This document shows, piece by piece, positions 1-8,005 of a DNA stretch of 64,000 bases (position 1 is its first letter; the number at the start of each line of letters is the position of its first letter). The DNA comes from an uncultured Spiribacter sp. Its GTDB lineage: Bacteria > Pseudomonadota > Gammaproteobacteria > Nitrococcales > Nitrococcaceae. The notes beneath the pieces are model-generated. The model saw only the letters and a list, made by a program, of their open reading frames with translations. It searched no databases and was not told the DNA's origin. The stretch is from assembly GCA_937884605.1 (NCBI GenBank), contig CALGDM010000013.1:1-64000 (forward strand), read 5' to 3'. The position numbers and the translations under genes were made by a program.

Positions 1-52
1 GGGCTCCTGTATTGGTAGATGCGACTGATACAACAGCAGGAGGAGATCGACA
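1..52 (+). promoter_or_regulatory. Leader and ribosome binding site of the first gene
   Basis: The 52 bases before the first start codon contain a strong Shine-Dalgarno run, AGGAGGAGAT, about 6-8 bases ahead of the ATG. A GATACA-like box lies just upstream, but no convincing -35 box is visible. The window edge cuts off anything further upstream, so it is unknown whether this is the operon start. Confidence 0.4.
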
Positions 53-808
53 ATGAGTGCACAGAAACTAGCGGGTAAGCGCGCCCTGATTACCGGCGGC
101 TCGCGGGGAATCGGCAAGGGGATTGCAACGCTTTTTGCCGAGAATGGCGCGGATGTGGCGTTTTGCCATTACAACGACGATGAGCGTGCCCGCGAGACCG
201 CCCAGGCCATCGAAGCGATGGGGCGTCGGGTTTATTTTGCCGAGTGCGATGTGAGTCAGCCCGCCAACGTGCAGGCGTTCTACGCCGATGCCAAGCAGGC
301 GCTGGGCCAGATCGACATCCTGGTCAACAACGCCGGCCACAACATCACCGAGCCGTTCGAGGACATCAGCGAGGCAAGCTTCGATCGCATGTGGTCGGTG
401 CACGTCAAGGGCACCTACTTTATGACCCAGGCGGTGTATCGCGACATGAAGCCCCGCGGCGAGGGCCGAATCATTAATATCACCTCGCAGCTTGCCTACA
501 AGGGGGCGCCGGCGCTGACCCACTACTGCTCGGCGAAGGGCGCGAACATGACGTTCACCCGGGCGCTGGCGCTGGAGTGTGCTGACACGGGCGTGCGGGT
601 CAACGCGGTTGCCCCCGGTGTCACGCACACCGATCTGCTCACGCCGCTCGCCCAGGAGGTTCTCGATGGACTGAAAGCGGCGATTCCGATCGGACGATTC
701 GGCGATGTCGACGAGATCGCGCCGTCAGCGCTGCTGCTCGCCTCCGATGACGGCAGCTTTTTCCATGGCACCTGCATCTCGCCCAACGGTGGCGAAGTCA
801 TGCTCTGA
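53..808 (+). CDS. SDR-family NAD(P)-dependent oxidoreductase, probably a sugar or polyol dehydrogenase
   Basis: A 251-residue classical short-chain dehydrogenase of normal length. The cofactor motif TGGSRGIG is at residues 14-21, the structural NNAG at 92-95, and the catalytic Ser145, Tyr158 and Lys162 are all present (HYCSAKG). The start follows a strong AGGAGG site. It lies 40 bases upstream of a carbohydrate-type ABC importer on the same strand, so a role in oxidising the imported sugar or polyol is a reasonable inference. The family is too broad to fix the substrate, and glucose 1-dehydrogenase-like and 3-oxoacyl reductase-like activities are both possible. It is soluble, with no signal peptide. 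Confidence 0.85.
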   Translation: MSAQKLAGKRALITGGSRGIGKGIATLFAENGADVAFCHYNDDERARETAQAIEAMGRRVYFAECDVSQPANVQAFYADAKQALGQIDILVNNAGHNITEPFEDISEASFDRMWSVHVKGTYFMTQAVYRDMKPRGEGRIINITSQLAYKGAPALTHYCSAKGANMTFTRALALECADTGVRVNAVAPGVTHTDLLTPLAQEVLDGLKAAIPIGRFGDVDEIAPSALLLASDDGSFFHGTCISPNGGEVML

Positions 809-848
809 TCCCGGAGCCGTTAAAAAAGAAAGAAACGAGGAGAGAATC

Positions 849-2390
849 ATGCGCAGTGAAAATCTGTTGCGTTCAGCAAAGGTCCTGGCCGCTTCGTCGG
901 CGCTGGGGCTTGCGGCCGGCGTGGCGTCGGCCGAGGACTACACCCGGTTTGGCATTGAAAAAGACGTGCCGGGCATGTGCAGCTACGAGTCCATTGATGC
1001 CAAGGACTACAGCGGTCGTGAACTGACCGTGATCACCCATGCCATTCCGGTTATCGGCGAGCCCACCAAGCTGCACGCCGAGCAGTTCTCGGAGCTCACC
1101 GGCGCCGACGTCGAAGTGGTGCATGTGCCGTTTGGCGATCTGTTCCAGCGCATCATGATCCCGTTCCAGACCGGTCAGGACGCCTATGACGTGCTGTTCT
1201 ACGCCTCGCTCTGGCTCGGTGACTACAACCCCTATCTTGCCAATGTGCCCGAGGAGTATCAGTCGACGGCGGGGATGCAGGGGCTCACCGACACGACCCG
1301 CGATGTCGGGATGTGGGGCGGTGAGATGAAGCAGTACATCATGGATGGTGACCGCCATTATCTGAAGTACCGCGAGGATATCTTCAGCGATCCCGACATG
1401 CAGGCGCGCTTCGAGGAAGAAACGGGCCGCGAGTTGACCGTCCCCGAGACCTGGGAGGAGTACAACGAAGTCGCCCGCGTGTTCACCGGCTGGGACTGGG
1501 ATGGCGACGGTGATCCCAACTATGGCTCGGCCGAGGTGGTCAAGCGTGATGACCTGATGTTCTCGGCGTTCATCAGCCGGGCCGCGCCCTATGCCAAGCA
1601 CCCCGATGTGGGCGGCGGGTTTTTCTTTGATCTCGAGACCATGGAGCCGCTGATCAATAACCCGGGATGGGTTCGCGGGCTTGAGCTGTTCGTCGAGGCG
1701 CAGGAGTCATTCCCGCCCGGCGGCACCAACTTTGGCCTGGGCGACGAGATCTTCTCGTTTGGTGGGGGCGAGACGCTGATGAGCTACAGCTGGGATGACG
1801 CGCTCATCCAGGCCCAGCAGGCCGACAGCCCCATCCGCAACGATGTCCGCACGCAGATGCTGCCGGGCGCCCGCGAGGTATGGAACCGCGAGACCGGTGA
1901 ATGGGATACCTTCGAGGAGCCCAACCGCGCGGCCTACATCACCTGGGGCTGGACCAGTGCCGTCGCGCAGTCGAGCCGCAACAAGGACATGGCGTTCGAT
2001 TATCTGTGCTTTTTCTCCAACGAGGCCAATACCCGCCATGACCTGCAGATCGGTCGATTTGGCGTCAATCCCTATCGCACCAGCCACTTCGATGCCGACT
2101 TCTGGGCCGACGACCTGGGCTGGGATCGGGACATGGCCGAGCAGTACGTGGAAACGCTCGAGCGCATCGACGCCTACGACAACCGGGTCTTTGATCTGCG
2201 AGTGCCTGGCGTGGGGCAGTTCATGACCTCGCTCGCGGCCGGCGTGGCCGAGGCGGTTGCCGGTCAGGCGACGCCGCAGGAGGCGCTCGATGGAGTGGCC
2301 GAGGAGTGGTCACGCACGGTCGAGCGGATTGGCAAGGATCGCGTCCGCGAGGCCTACGCCAACGTGGTTGAAATCGAGGACGCGCGCTAG
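849..2390 (+). CDS. ABC transporter substrate-binding protein (sugar/polyol type)
   Basis: Extracytoplasmic solute-binding protein, 513 residues. The ORF track opens it at 705, but the likely start is the ATG at 849. That start has an ACGAGGAGAG ribosome site just upstream and begins a clear Sec signal peptide (MRSENLLRSAK, hydrophobic core, cleavage near ASA-E). The mature part has the extracellular-solute-binding family 1 look: an early ELTVITHAIP strand, aromatic clusters, and a WGWTSAV stretch late in the protein. It is longer than typical maltose-type binders (about 400), as in the rhizobial glycerol-binding protein GlpV. It is the first gene of the importer, followed by a stable hairpin and the two permeases. 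The substrate is not certain; glycerol, another polyol or a sugar all fit. Confidence 0.85.
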   Translation: MRSENLLRSAKVLAASSALGLAAGVASAEDYTRFGIEKDVPGMCSYESIDAKDYSGRELTVITHAIPVIGEPTKLHAEQFSELTGADVEVVHVPFGDLFQRIMIPFQTGQDAYDVLFYASLWLGDYNPYLANVPEEYQSTAGMQGLTDTTRDVGMWGGEMKQYIMDGDRHYLKYREDIFSDPDMQARFEEETGRELTVPETWEEYNEVARVFTGWDWDGDGDPNYGSAEVVKRDDLMFSAFISRAAPYAKHPDVGGGFFFDLETMEPLINNPGWVRGLELFVEAQESFPPGGTNFGLGDEIFSFGGGETLMSYSWDDALIQAQQADSPIRNDVRTQMLPGAREVWNRETGEWDTFEEPNRAAYITWGWTSAVAQSSRNKDMAFDYLCFFSNEANTRHDLQIGRFGVNPYRTSHFDADFWADDLGWDRDMAEQYVETLERIDAYDNRVFDLRVPGVGQFMTSLAAGVAEAVAGQATPQEALDGVAEEWSRTVERIGKDRVREAYANVVEIEDAR

Positions 2391-2403
2391 CTCGTCATCC
2401 CGG

Positions 2404-2432
2404 GGGGCGGGTCGGCGTTGTCGGCCCGCCCC
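2404..2432 (+). promoter_or_regulatory. Intercistronic stem-loop after the binding-protein gene
   Basis: GGGGCGGGTCG pairs with CGGCCCGCCCC across a 7-base loop, giving an 11-bp stem with one G-U pair. No T-run follows, so it is not a typical intrinsic terminator. Such hairpins between a binding-protein gene and permease genes are known to stabilise the upstream mRNA so that more binding protein than permease is made. That role is inferred here from position. Confidence 0.55.
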
Positions 2433-2476
2433 TGTTGATGGGATCGACGACGGTCTGACCGTGCGGAGCGGGGCAC

Positions 2477-3343
2477 ATGTACCGACAGAAACATCTCTTT
2501 CTTTTACCCGGTTTGCTGGTGCTGGTGGCGATCATCATTTTCCCGCTGCTGTTCACCATCCGGGTCAGTTTTTCCAGCTGGGACGTCTTCCAGCCCGGGC
2601 TGGACTGGATTGCCGGCGCCAACTATGGCCGCCTGCTCGAGGACGCGCGCTACTGGGGGGCGCTGGGACGCCTGATGATCATGGCGGTCGGGACGGTGCT
2701 GATTCAGTACACCCTCGGCTTTGCCCTGGCCTTGCTGGTCTGGGGTGACTTGAAGGCCCGGCGCTTTTTTCGGGTGTTGTTCCTGGTGCCGATGATGACC
2801 ACGCCAGTGATCATGTCGGTGATCTGGCGCACGGTGTTTCATGAAAGCATCGGACCGCTCAATGGCCTGCTCCAGGCGCTGGGGCTGCAGGGCGTGCCCT
2901 GGCTGTCCGAGCCGGCGCTGGCGTTTGCCAGTGTCATGATGGTCGAGATCTGGCAGTGGACGCCGTTCATGTTCCTGCTGTTGCTGGCAGGCCTGGTGTC
3001 GTTGCCGCGCGAGCCCTATCTGGCGGCCAGGATCGACGGCGCGGGCCCCATTCGGACGTTTTTTGCCGTGACCTTTCCGGCCATGGCGGGCATTTCCATC
3101 GCGGCCATCCTGATCCGGCTGATTGAGGCCTCGAAGATCATGGAGTCGGTCTACGTCATGACGTCGGGCGGGCCGGGTACCGCCACCGAGACCTCCACCT
3201 ACTACATCTACATCCGCGGATTGCGCGACTTCCAGCTGGGATACGCATCGGCGCTGTCGGTGACCTATCTGGTGATCATGATCATCAGCCTGACGATCAT
3301 CGCCAAGGTGCTCGTGAGGCTCTTCGTGAAGGATCGAACATGA
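2477..3343 (+). CDS. ABC transporter permease, first subunit (MalF/GlpP type)
   Basis: A 288-residue inner-membrane permease with six predicted hydrophobic segments. The first, LFLLPGLLVLVAIIIFPLLF, is close to the N-terminus. The cytoplasmic EAA loop is visible as EPYLAARIDGAGPIRTFF, the site that contacts the ATPase subunits. The length matches MalF-type sugar/polyol permeases that lack the large periplasmic loop of E. coli MalF. The stop codon overlaps the next permease start by four bases (ATGA), indicating translational coupling. It forms the translocation channel with the next gene. Confidence 0.9.
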   Translation: MYRQKHLFLLPGLLVLVAIIIFPLLFTIRVSFSSWDVFQPGLDWIAGANYGRLLEDARYWGALGRLMIMAVGTVLIQYTLGFALALLVWGDLKARRFFRVLFLVPMMTTPVIMSVIWRTVFHESIGPLNGLLQALGLQGVPWLSEPALAFASVMMVEIWQWTPFMFLLLLAGLVSLPREPYLAARIDGAGPIRTFFAVTFPAMAGISIAAILIRLIEASKIMESVYVMTSGGPGTATETSTYYIYIRGLRDFQLGYASALSVTYLVIMIISLTIIAKVLVRLFVKDRT

Positions 3344-4182
3344 AAACCGTGTATCTGGCGATCAAGTATCTGGCGATCCTGCTGTGGTCAAGCTTTGTGC
3401 TGTTCCCGTTTCTCTGGGCGGTGACGACCTCGTTCAAGACCGCCAACGGCGTGACGGGCGGAGCCACCTGGATCCCCTGGCTGCAGTACGAGCCGAGTCT
3501 GCAGGGCTGGCAGTCGCTGTTTGGCGGCTCGGGTGGCACTGATATCACCGGCCCTTATTTCAACAGCATCATCGTCACCGGCTCGGCGTCGCTGATCAGC
3601 ATTGTGCTGGGGACATTGGCCGCCTACGGCCTGTCGCGTTTTACGTTCAAGGCGGGCTTTATCCGCAATGCGGACATTACGTTCTTTTTCATCTCGCAGC
3701 GGATCATGCCGCCCATCGTGCTGGCGATCCCGTTTTTTCTGCTGCTGCGGCAGCTGGGGCTGCTGGATACGCTGGCCGGGCTGATCCTGGTGTATATCGC
3801 CCTGTTGCTGCCCATCGCGGTGTGGGTGATGGTGGACTTCTTCAACAACGTACCGCGCCAGCTCGACGAGATGGCGTGGCTCGACGGGTGTACGCCGATG
3901 ACGACGTTCTACCGCGTCATCCTGCCCAACTCCGTGCCGGGTCTGATCGTTGCCGGCATGTTCTGCCTGATCTTTGGCTGGAACGATTTCTTTTTTGCTT
4001 TCACGCTCACGTTCACCGACACCCAGCTATTGCCGGTGGCAATCGTCGCGCTCAACTCGTCGGTAACACCGTGGTGGTCGCTTTCGGCCTCCGCTCTCAT
4101 CTCTGTCGCCCCGCTGATTCTGCTGGCCTTTGTGGTCGAGCGTTTCCTCTCGCGGGGTGGCCTGGCCGGTGCAGTGAGGTAG
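3340..4182 (+). CDS. ABC transporter permease, second subunit (MalG/GlpQ type)
   Basis: A 280-residue inner-membrane permease, partner of the preceding gene and coupled to it by an ATGA overlap. Six hydrophobic segments are visible. The EAA loop reads DEMAWLDGCTPMTTFYRVILP, the usual carbohydrate-uptake type with Asp-Gly. The N-terminal WSSFVLFPFLWAVTTSFK is typical of MalG-like subunits. Four bases separate it from the first ATPase gene. Confidence 0.9.
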   Translation: MKTVYLAIKYLAILLWSSFVLFPFLWAVTTSFKTANGVTGGATWIPWLQYEPSLQGWQSLFGGSGGTDITGPYFNSIIVTGSASLISIVLGTLAAYGLSRFTFKAGFIRNADITFFFISQRIMPPIVLAIPFFLLLRQLGLLDTLAGLILVYIALLLPIAVWVMVDFFNNVPRQLDEMAWLDGCTPMTTFYRVILPNSVPGLIVAGMFCLIFGWNDFFFAFTLTFTDTQLLPVAIVALNSSVTPWWSLSASALISVAPLILLAFVVERFLSRGGLAGAVR

Positions 4183-4186
4183 GCCC

Positions 4187-5308
4187 ATGTCGGCATTGAC
4201 GTTGCAGAATCTTAATCTGAGCGTGCGGGACGAGACCTGGCTGGATGATATCTCGCTGCATCTCGAGCCGGGCGCGCTCTACACCCTGCTAGGGCGCACC
4301 GGCGCCGGCAAGACCAGCCTGATACGGGCGATTGCCGGTCTCGAGACGCTGGACGCGGGATCCATCGAGCATGGCGGAGTGCGCTGGGATGGTCTGGCTC
4401 CCTGGCGTCGGCCGGTGGCCATGGTCTATCAGCAGTTCATCAACTATCCGCATCTCTCGGTGCTCGATAATGTGGCCTTCCCGCTGCGTCGCGCCGGCGT
4501 TGCCGCGGCACCGGCCCGCGAACAGGCCTGGCAGACCATTCAGCGGGTGGGACTGGCGGCGATGGCGGATCGCCGCCCCGGTGCGCTGTCCGGCGGCCAG
4601 CAGCAGCGTGTGGCCATCGCCCGGGCGCTGACCAAGGATGCCCCGGTGCTGTTACTCGACGAGCCCCTGGTCAACCTCGATTACAAGCTGCGCGAGCAGA
4701 TGCGCGAGGACCTGGTCGAGCTGCTCGAGGGGCGTCAGTCGACCATTGTGATCTATGCGAGCACCGAGCCGTCGGAGGCGTTGCAGATGAGCGCCCGCCT
4801 GCTGGTGATGGAAGAAGGGCGCGTGGTCCAGGAGGGGCCGCCGCGGCAGGTTTTTGACGCGCCGGCCAGCGTGGGCGCGGCGCGAGTGGTCAATGACCCT
4901 CCGGTGAACATTCTGTCCATGACGCTGGATACCGACGCCGCCGAGGTTGAAAGCCTGGGCTGGTTTTCGCTCGAAACGCTGCTGGGTGTCGAGCGCCTCG
5001 GGTTGGTCGGCGATCAGGGGCTGCCGCCCGGGCAGTACTATCTGGGATTGCGGGCCAGTGATCTGGCCCTGGCGCCGGAGGGTCGCCCGGCGGTGGTTAC
5101 GCTCACCGAGGTCAGCGGCTCGGAGACGGTCACGCATCTCGACATGGCGGGATGCCATCTGGTGCTGCACGAGCGTGCGGTGGTCAATCACCCGGTTGGC
5201 AGCCAGATCCACATTCGGCCGCGGCTCTCGACGGTATTTGTATTCGATCGCAATGGCAGGCGTGTGCATGTCGCGCAGCCCGGTCAGCGTGCGGACTCAA
5301 GGCAGTAA
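4187..5308 (+). CDS. ABC transporter ATP-binding protein, GlpS-like, with a degenerate switch loop
   Basis: A 373-residue ATPase subunit with the C-terminal OB-like domain of carbohydrate importers. Walker A GRTGAGKT is at 36-43, signature LSGGQ at 134-138, and Walker B with catalytic Glu (LLLLDEP) ends at 160. The switch-loop histidine, normally in a THD motif, is missing: the equivalent stretch is YASTEP at 190-195. A similar YATTEP stretch, as I recall it, occurs in the GlpS ATPase of rhizobial glycerol importers, as does the MVYQQFINYP Q-loop region. It is expected to pair with the next gene product as a heterodimer. The importer assignment is firm; the glycerol or polyol specificity is inferred. 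Confidence 0.87.
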   Translation: MSALTLQNLNLSVRDETWLDDISLHLEPGALYTLLGRTGAGKTSLIRAIAGLETLDAGSIEHGGVRWDGLAPWRRPVAMVYQQFINYPHLSVLDNVAFPLRRAGVAAAPAREQAWQTIQRVGLAAMADRRPGALSGGQQQRVAIARALTKDAPVLLLDEPLVNLDYKLREQMREDLVELLEGRQSTIVIYASTEPSEALQMSARLLVMEEGRVVQEGPPRQVFDAPASVGAARVVNDPPVNILSMTLDTDAAEVESLGWFSLETLLGVERLGLVGDQGLPPGQYYLGLRASDLALAPEGRPAVVTLTEVSGSETVTHLDMAGCHLVLHERAVVNHPVGSQIHIRPRLSTVFVFDRNGRRVHVAQPGQRADSRQ

Positions 5309-5313
5309 CACCC

Positions 5314-6387
5314 ATGGCGGATATCCATCTCGAATCACTGGCCCATTCCTACGACCCGGCGGCGACGTCGCCGGAGTATGCGCTCAAGCCCCTCGACATG
5401 ACCTGGCGCAATGGCGAGACCTATGCGCTGCTCGGTCCCTCGGGCTGCGGCAAGAGCACCATGCTCAACATCATCTCGGGCCTTATCCAGCCGAGCCACG
5501 GACGGGTGCTGTTCGACGGCGACGATGTAACCGGGCGGGGCACGGCAGCGCGCAACATCGCCCAGGTCTTTCAGGTTCCGGTCATCTATCGCTCCATGAC
5601 CGTGCGCCAGAACCTGGCGTTTCCGCTGGTCTGCCGGCGTCGTCAACGCGCGGAGATTGATCGGCGGGTCGGTGATGTGGCCGAGCTGCTGGGGCTGCAG
5701 CGCGTGCTCAATCGCCCGGCGGTAGCGCTCACGGCCGACCAGAAGCAGCTTGTCTCACTGGGACGGGCACTGGTGCGTGACGATGTCAGTGCTTTGCTGC
5801 TCGATGAGCCACTCACGGTGATCGACCCGCAACTCAAATTCGAGCTGCGTCGCAAGCTGAAAGAGGTCAATCAGGCGTTCAATATCACCATGGTGCTGGT
5901 GACCCATGACCAGAACGAGGCGCTGACGTTTGCCCGCAGCATCATCGTGATGAACCACGGCGAGATCGTGCAGCAGGGCGATCCGCAGACCCTGTTCGAT
6001 AATCCCCGGACCGAGCATGTGGGCTACTTTATCGGTTCGCCGGCAATGAACTTCCTGCCGGCCGCCCAGAGTGCGGATGCGCTGGGCGTGCTCGACGGCC
6101 AGCTCCAGGTGCCGATGACTTCGGCCATGCGCGGCAGCGATGACCTGAAAATCGCCTTCCGGCCCGAGCACGTCAATCTTGGTGGCGAGGGGCATCGCGT
6201 GGATGCCCGCGTGAAGCGGATCTGGTTCGAGGGGCTCGATCAGGTCCTCGAGCTGGATAGCGGCGGTACCCGGTTCCGCGCCCGGCTCGACGACTGGCGC
6301 GGGACGGTGGGCGATGCCATCGAGCTGCGCGTGATGGACAGTCACCTGCGTGTGTTTCGGGACGGAGAACTGCTCGAGGCGCGGTGA
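5314..6387 (+). CDS. ABC transporter ATP-binding protein, GlpT-like, with a degenerate signature motif
   Basis: A 357-residue ATPase. The ORF track extends it to 5152, but the ATG at 5314, five bases after the previous stop, gives the usual N-terminus (MADIHLESLAHSY). Walker A GPSGCGKS is at 41-48, Walker B with Glu (LLLDEP) at 161-166, and the switch His in THDQ at 197-200. The signature motif is LTADQ (139-143) in place of LSGGQ, and the D-loop LTVIDP is also atypical. IAQVFQVPVIYRSMTV is close to the Q-loop region of GlpT-type proteins. Its defects complement those of the preceding ATPase, so the pair should form one intact and one broken ATP site. Confidence 0.87.
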   Translation: MADIHLESLAHSYDPAATSPEYALKPLDMTWRNGETYALLGPSGCGKSTMLNIISGLIQPSHGRVLFDGDDVTGRGTAARNIAQVFQVPVIYRSMTVRQNLAFPLVCRRRQRAEIDRRVGDVAELLGLQRVLNRPAVALTADQKQLVSLGRALVRDDVSALLLDEPLTVIDPQLKFELRRKLKEVNQAFNITMVLVTHDQNEALTFARSIIVMNHGEIVQQGDPQTLFDNPRTEHVGYFIGSPAMNFLPAAQSADALGVLDGQLQVPMTSAMRGSDDLKIAFRPEHVNLGGEGHRVDARVKRIWFEGLDQVLELDSGGTRFRARLDDWRGTVGDAIELRVMDSHLRVFRDGELLEAR

Positions 6388-6415
6388 CAGGCTCTCGCTG
6401 AACGAGTAGGTTGTT

Positions 6416-6440
6416 GCCTCCCTGGTCAGCGTCGGGAGGC
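6416..6440 (+). promoter_or_regulatory. Hairpin covering the ribosome binding site of the yaiI-like gene
   Basis: GCCTCCC (6416-6422) is perfectly complementary to GGGAGGC (6434-6440). The 3' arm contains the only Shine-Dalgarno-like run (GGGAGG) before the ATG at 6446. If folded, the hairpin would hide the ribosome site. It also sits just downstream of the ABC operon, but there is no T-run, so it is not an obvious terminator. Confidence 0.45.
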
Positions 6441-6445
6441 GCGCA

Positions 6446-6910
6446 ATGCAAAACCCTGGCGCAGTGCACGCGGTGCACTTGTGGGTGGACGCCGACGCCT
6501 GCCCGGTGCCGATCCGCGAAATCCTGTTTCGGGCCGCGCAGCGTGTCAGCGCCCGGCTGACACTGATTGCCAATCGGCCGGTTCCAACGCCGCCCTCGGC
6601 ACTGATTGAATCGGTGCAGGTGGGGGCGGGCTATGACGTGGCCGACGCCGAGATCGTGCGGCGAGTGGGCGAGGGGGATCTGGTGGTCACCAGCGATATC
6701 CCGCTGGCCGCGGAAGTGATCGACAAGGGGGCCCACGTACTGAGCCCCCGCGGCGAGGTGATGGGACGCGAGACCATCCGTGCTCGGCTTCAGATGCGGG
6801 ATTTTATGGAGACACTGCGCGGTAGCGGGATTCATACCGGGGGGCCGGCGGGGCTCACGCATGCCGATCGCAAGGCCTTTGCCGATGCCCTGGATCGGTA
6901 TCTGGCCTGA
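6446..6910 (+). CDS. yaiI: YaiI/YqxD family protein (UPF0178)
   Basis: A 154-residue member of the YaiI/YqxD (DUF188) family. The characteristic N-terminus [13 protein letters not shown] is present, followed by [16 protein letters not shown] and RGEVM, with [13 protein letters not shown] near the C-terminus. The length is typical. The family is thought to have a PIN-like nuclease fold, but its biological role is not established. Its start lies behind a hairpin that may restrict translation. It converges with the cyclic-di-GMP gene run, with 3 bases between the two stops. Confidence 0.88.
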   Translation: MQNPGAVHAVHLWVDADACPVPIREILFRAAQRVSARLTLIANRPVPTPPSALIESVQVGAGYDVADAEIVRRVGEGDLVVTSDIPLAAEVIDKGAHVLSPRGEVMGRETIRARLQMRDFMETLRGSGIHTGGPAGLTHADRKAFADALDRYLA

Positions 6911-6913
6911 CCG

Positions 6914-8005
6914 CTAGCCGAACCCGTACGGCTCGCCCGATGCCTTGGCCTGATACATGGCCTGGTCGGCACGCCGCAGCAATGCGTCCCAACCTTGATA
7001 CTCGTTGTGCGTGACGACAACGCCGGCGCTGGCCCCGACTCGAAACGTCAGCTCGCGGCGGTCATTGCTGACGGTCATGGGCTGGCTGATGCCATCCACG
7101 AGCCGCCGCGCGATGACACCGGCCTCTTCGCGGGCTTTGTCTCCGGTGGAGTCCAGATCCCTGGCGATGACCACGAACTCGTCACCACCGTAGCGATAAC
7201 CGGCGTCGTCAGGACGCTGGAGCCCATTGATGCGCTCGCCGATCCGCGTGAGCACACGATCGCCGACGGCATGGCCGTAGTTGTCATTGATCTCCTTGAA
7301 GTGGTTGAGGTCGACGAAGATGACGGCGGCATGGCGGTCCGCATCGCGATCGCGCTCGCCGTTGTCGCCGGTTTCCGCCGCGCCGCTGCGGGCTAGCGCC
7401 ATGTGCAGGCTGTGGCGGTTGGGCATCTGGGTGACGGAGTCATAGAGTGCCCGACGCGCCTGCCGCTCGAGATCGCGCTTATCGAGAGTAAACGCAACCA
7501 CATTGGCGACTGTACGCAGCAGATCGATCTCGCCGGTCAGAAAGTGGCGGTGAGCGTGTACCGAGTCGTAGCCCATAAAACCGGCGATTTCCCCGTGCAT
7601 CATCATGGGGACCGCCAGGAGCGACTTGATGCCCTGATCCTCGAGGATGCTTTTTTCGGGGCGTCGATCCGACAGCGCCCCCACATCGGGAATGTCGACG
7701 ACGCCCTCATTATCGAACAACGTCCACCAGTCGGCGGCAATATCGACGGGCAGATCCTGGAGCTTGTCGATGGCGGGTTCGGTGTTTTCAGCACACCACT
7801 CGTGGGTGTTATCCAGGGCAACGCCATCGCGAATACGAAACACGTAAGTGCGATCGGACTCGGTGAATACGCCGAGTTTTTCGAGCGCCGCCTGAATCGC
7901 CCGGTCCAGATCGTCAGGGCGCGCCCCGAGCAGATCGTTGACGATCTCCATGCTCAGGCGCAGGCCTTGCGTGAGCCGCTCGTGGTCAGGGTCTTGTTCA
8001 GACAT
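6914..8005 (-). CDS. GAF-domain diguanylate cyclase
   Basis: A 363-residue cytoplasmic protein with an N-terminal GAF sensor domain (roughly 20-180, including GIKSLLAVPMMMHGEIAGFMGYD) and a C-terminal GGDEF domain. GGDEF is intact at about 273-277 (YRYGGDEFVVIA). An RxxD inhibitory site (RPDD) lies five residues upstream, so it should make cyclic-di-GMP and be product-inhibited. The ORF track starts at 8116; the ATG at 8005 is preferred because it overlaps the upstream gene's stop by eight bases and gives MSEQDPDHERLTQ. It is the last gene of the minus-strand signalling run. Confidence 0.9.
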   Translation of the reverse strand: MSEQDPDHERLTQGLRLSMEIVNDLLGARPDDLDRAIQAALEKLGVFTESDRTYVFRIRDGVALDNTHEWCAENTEPAIDKLQDLPVDIAADWWTLFDNEGVVDIPDVGALSDRRPEKSILEDQGIKSLLAVPMMMHGEIAGFMGYDSVHAHRHFLTGEIDLLRTVANVVAFTLDKRDLERQARRALYDSVTQMPNRHSLHMALARSGAAETGDNGERDRDADRHAAVIFVDLNHFKEINDNYGHAVGDRVLTRIGERINGLQRPDDAGYRYGGDEFVVIARDLDSTGDKAREEAGVIARRLVDGISQPMTVSNDRRELTFRVGASAGVVVTHNEYQGWDALLRRADQAMYQAKASGEPYGFG

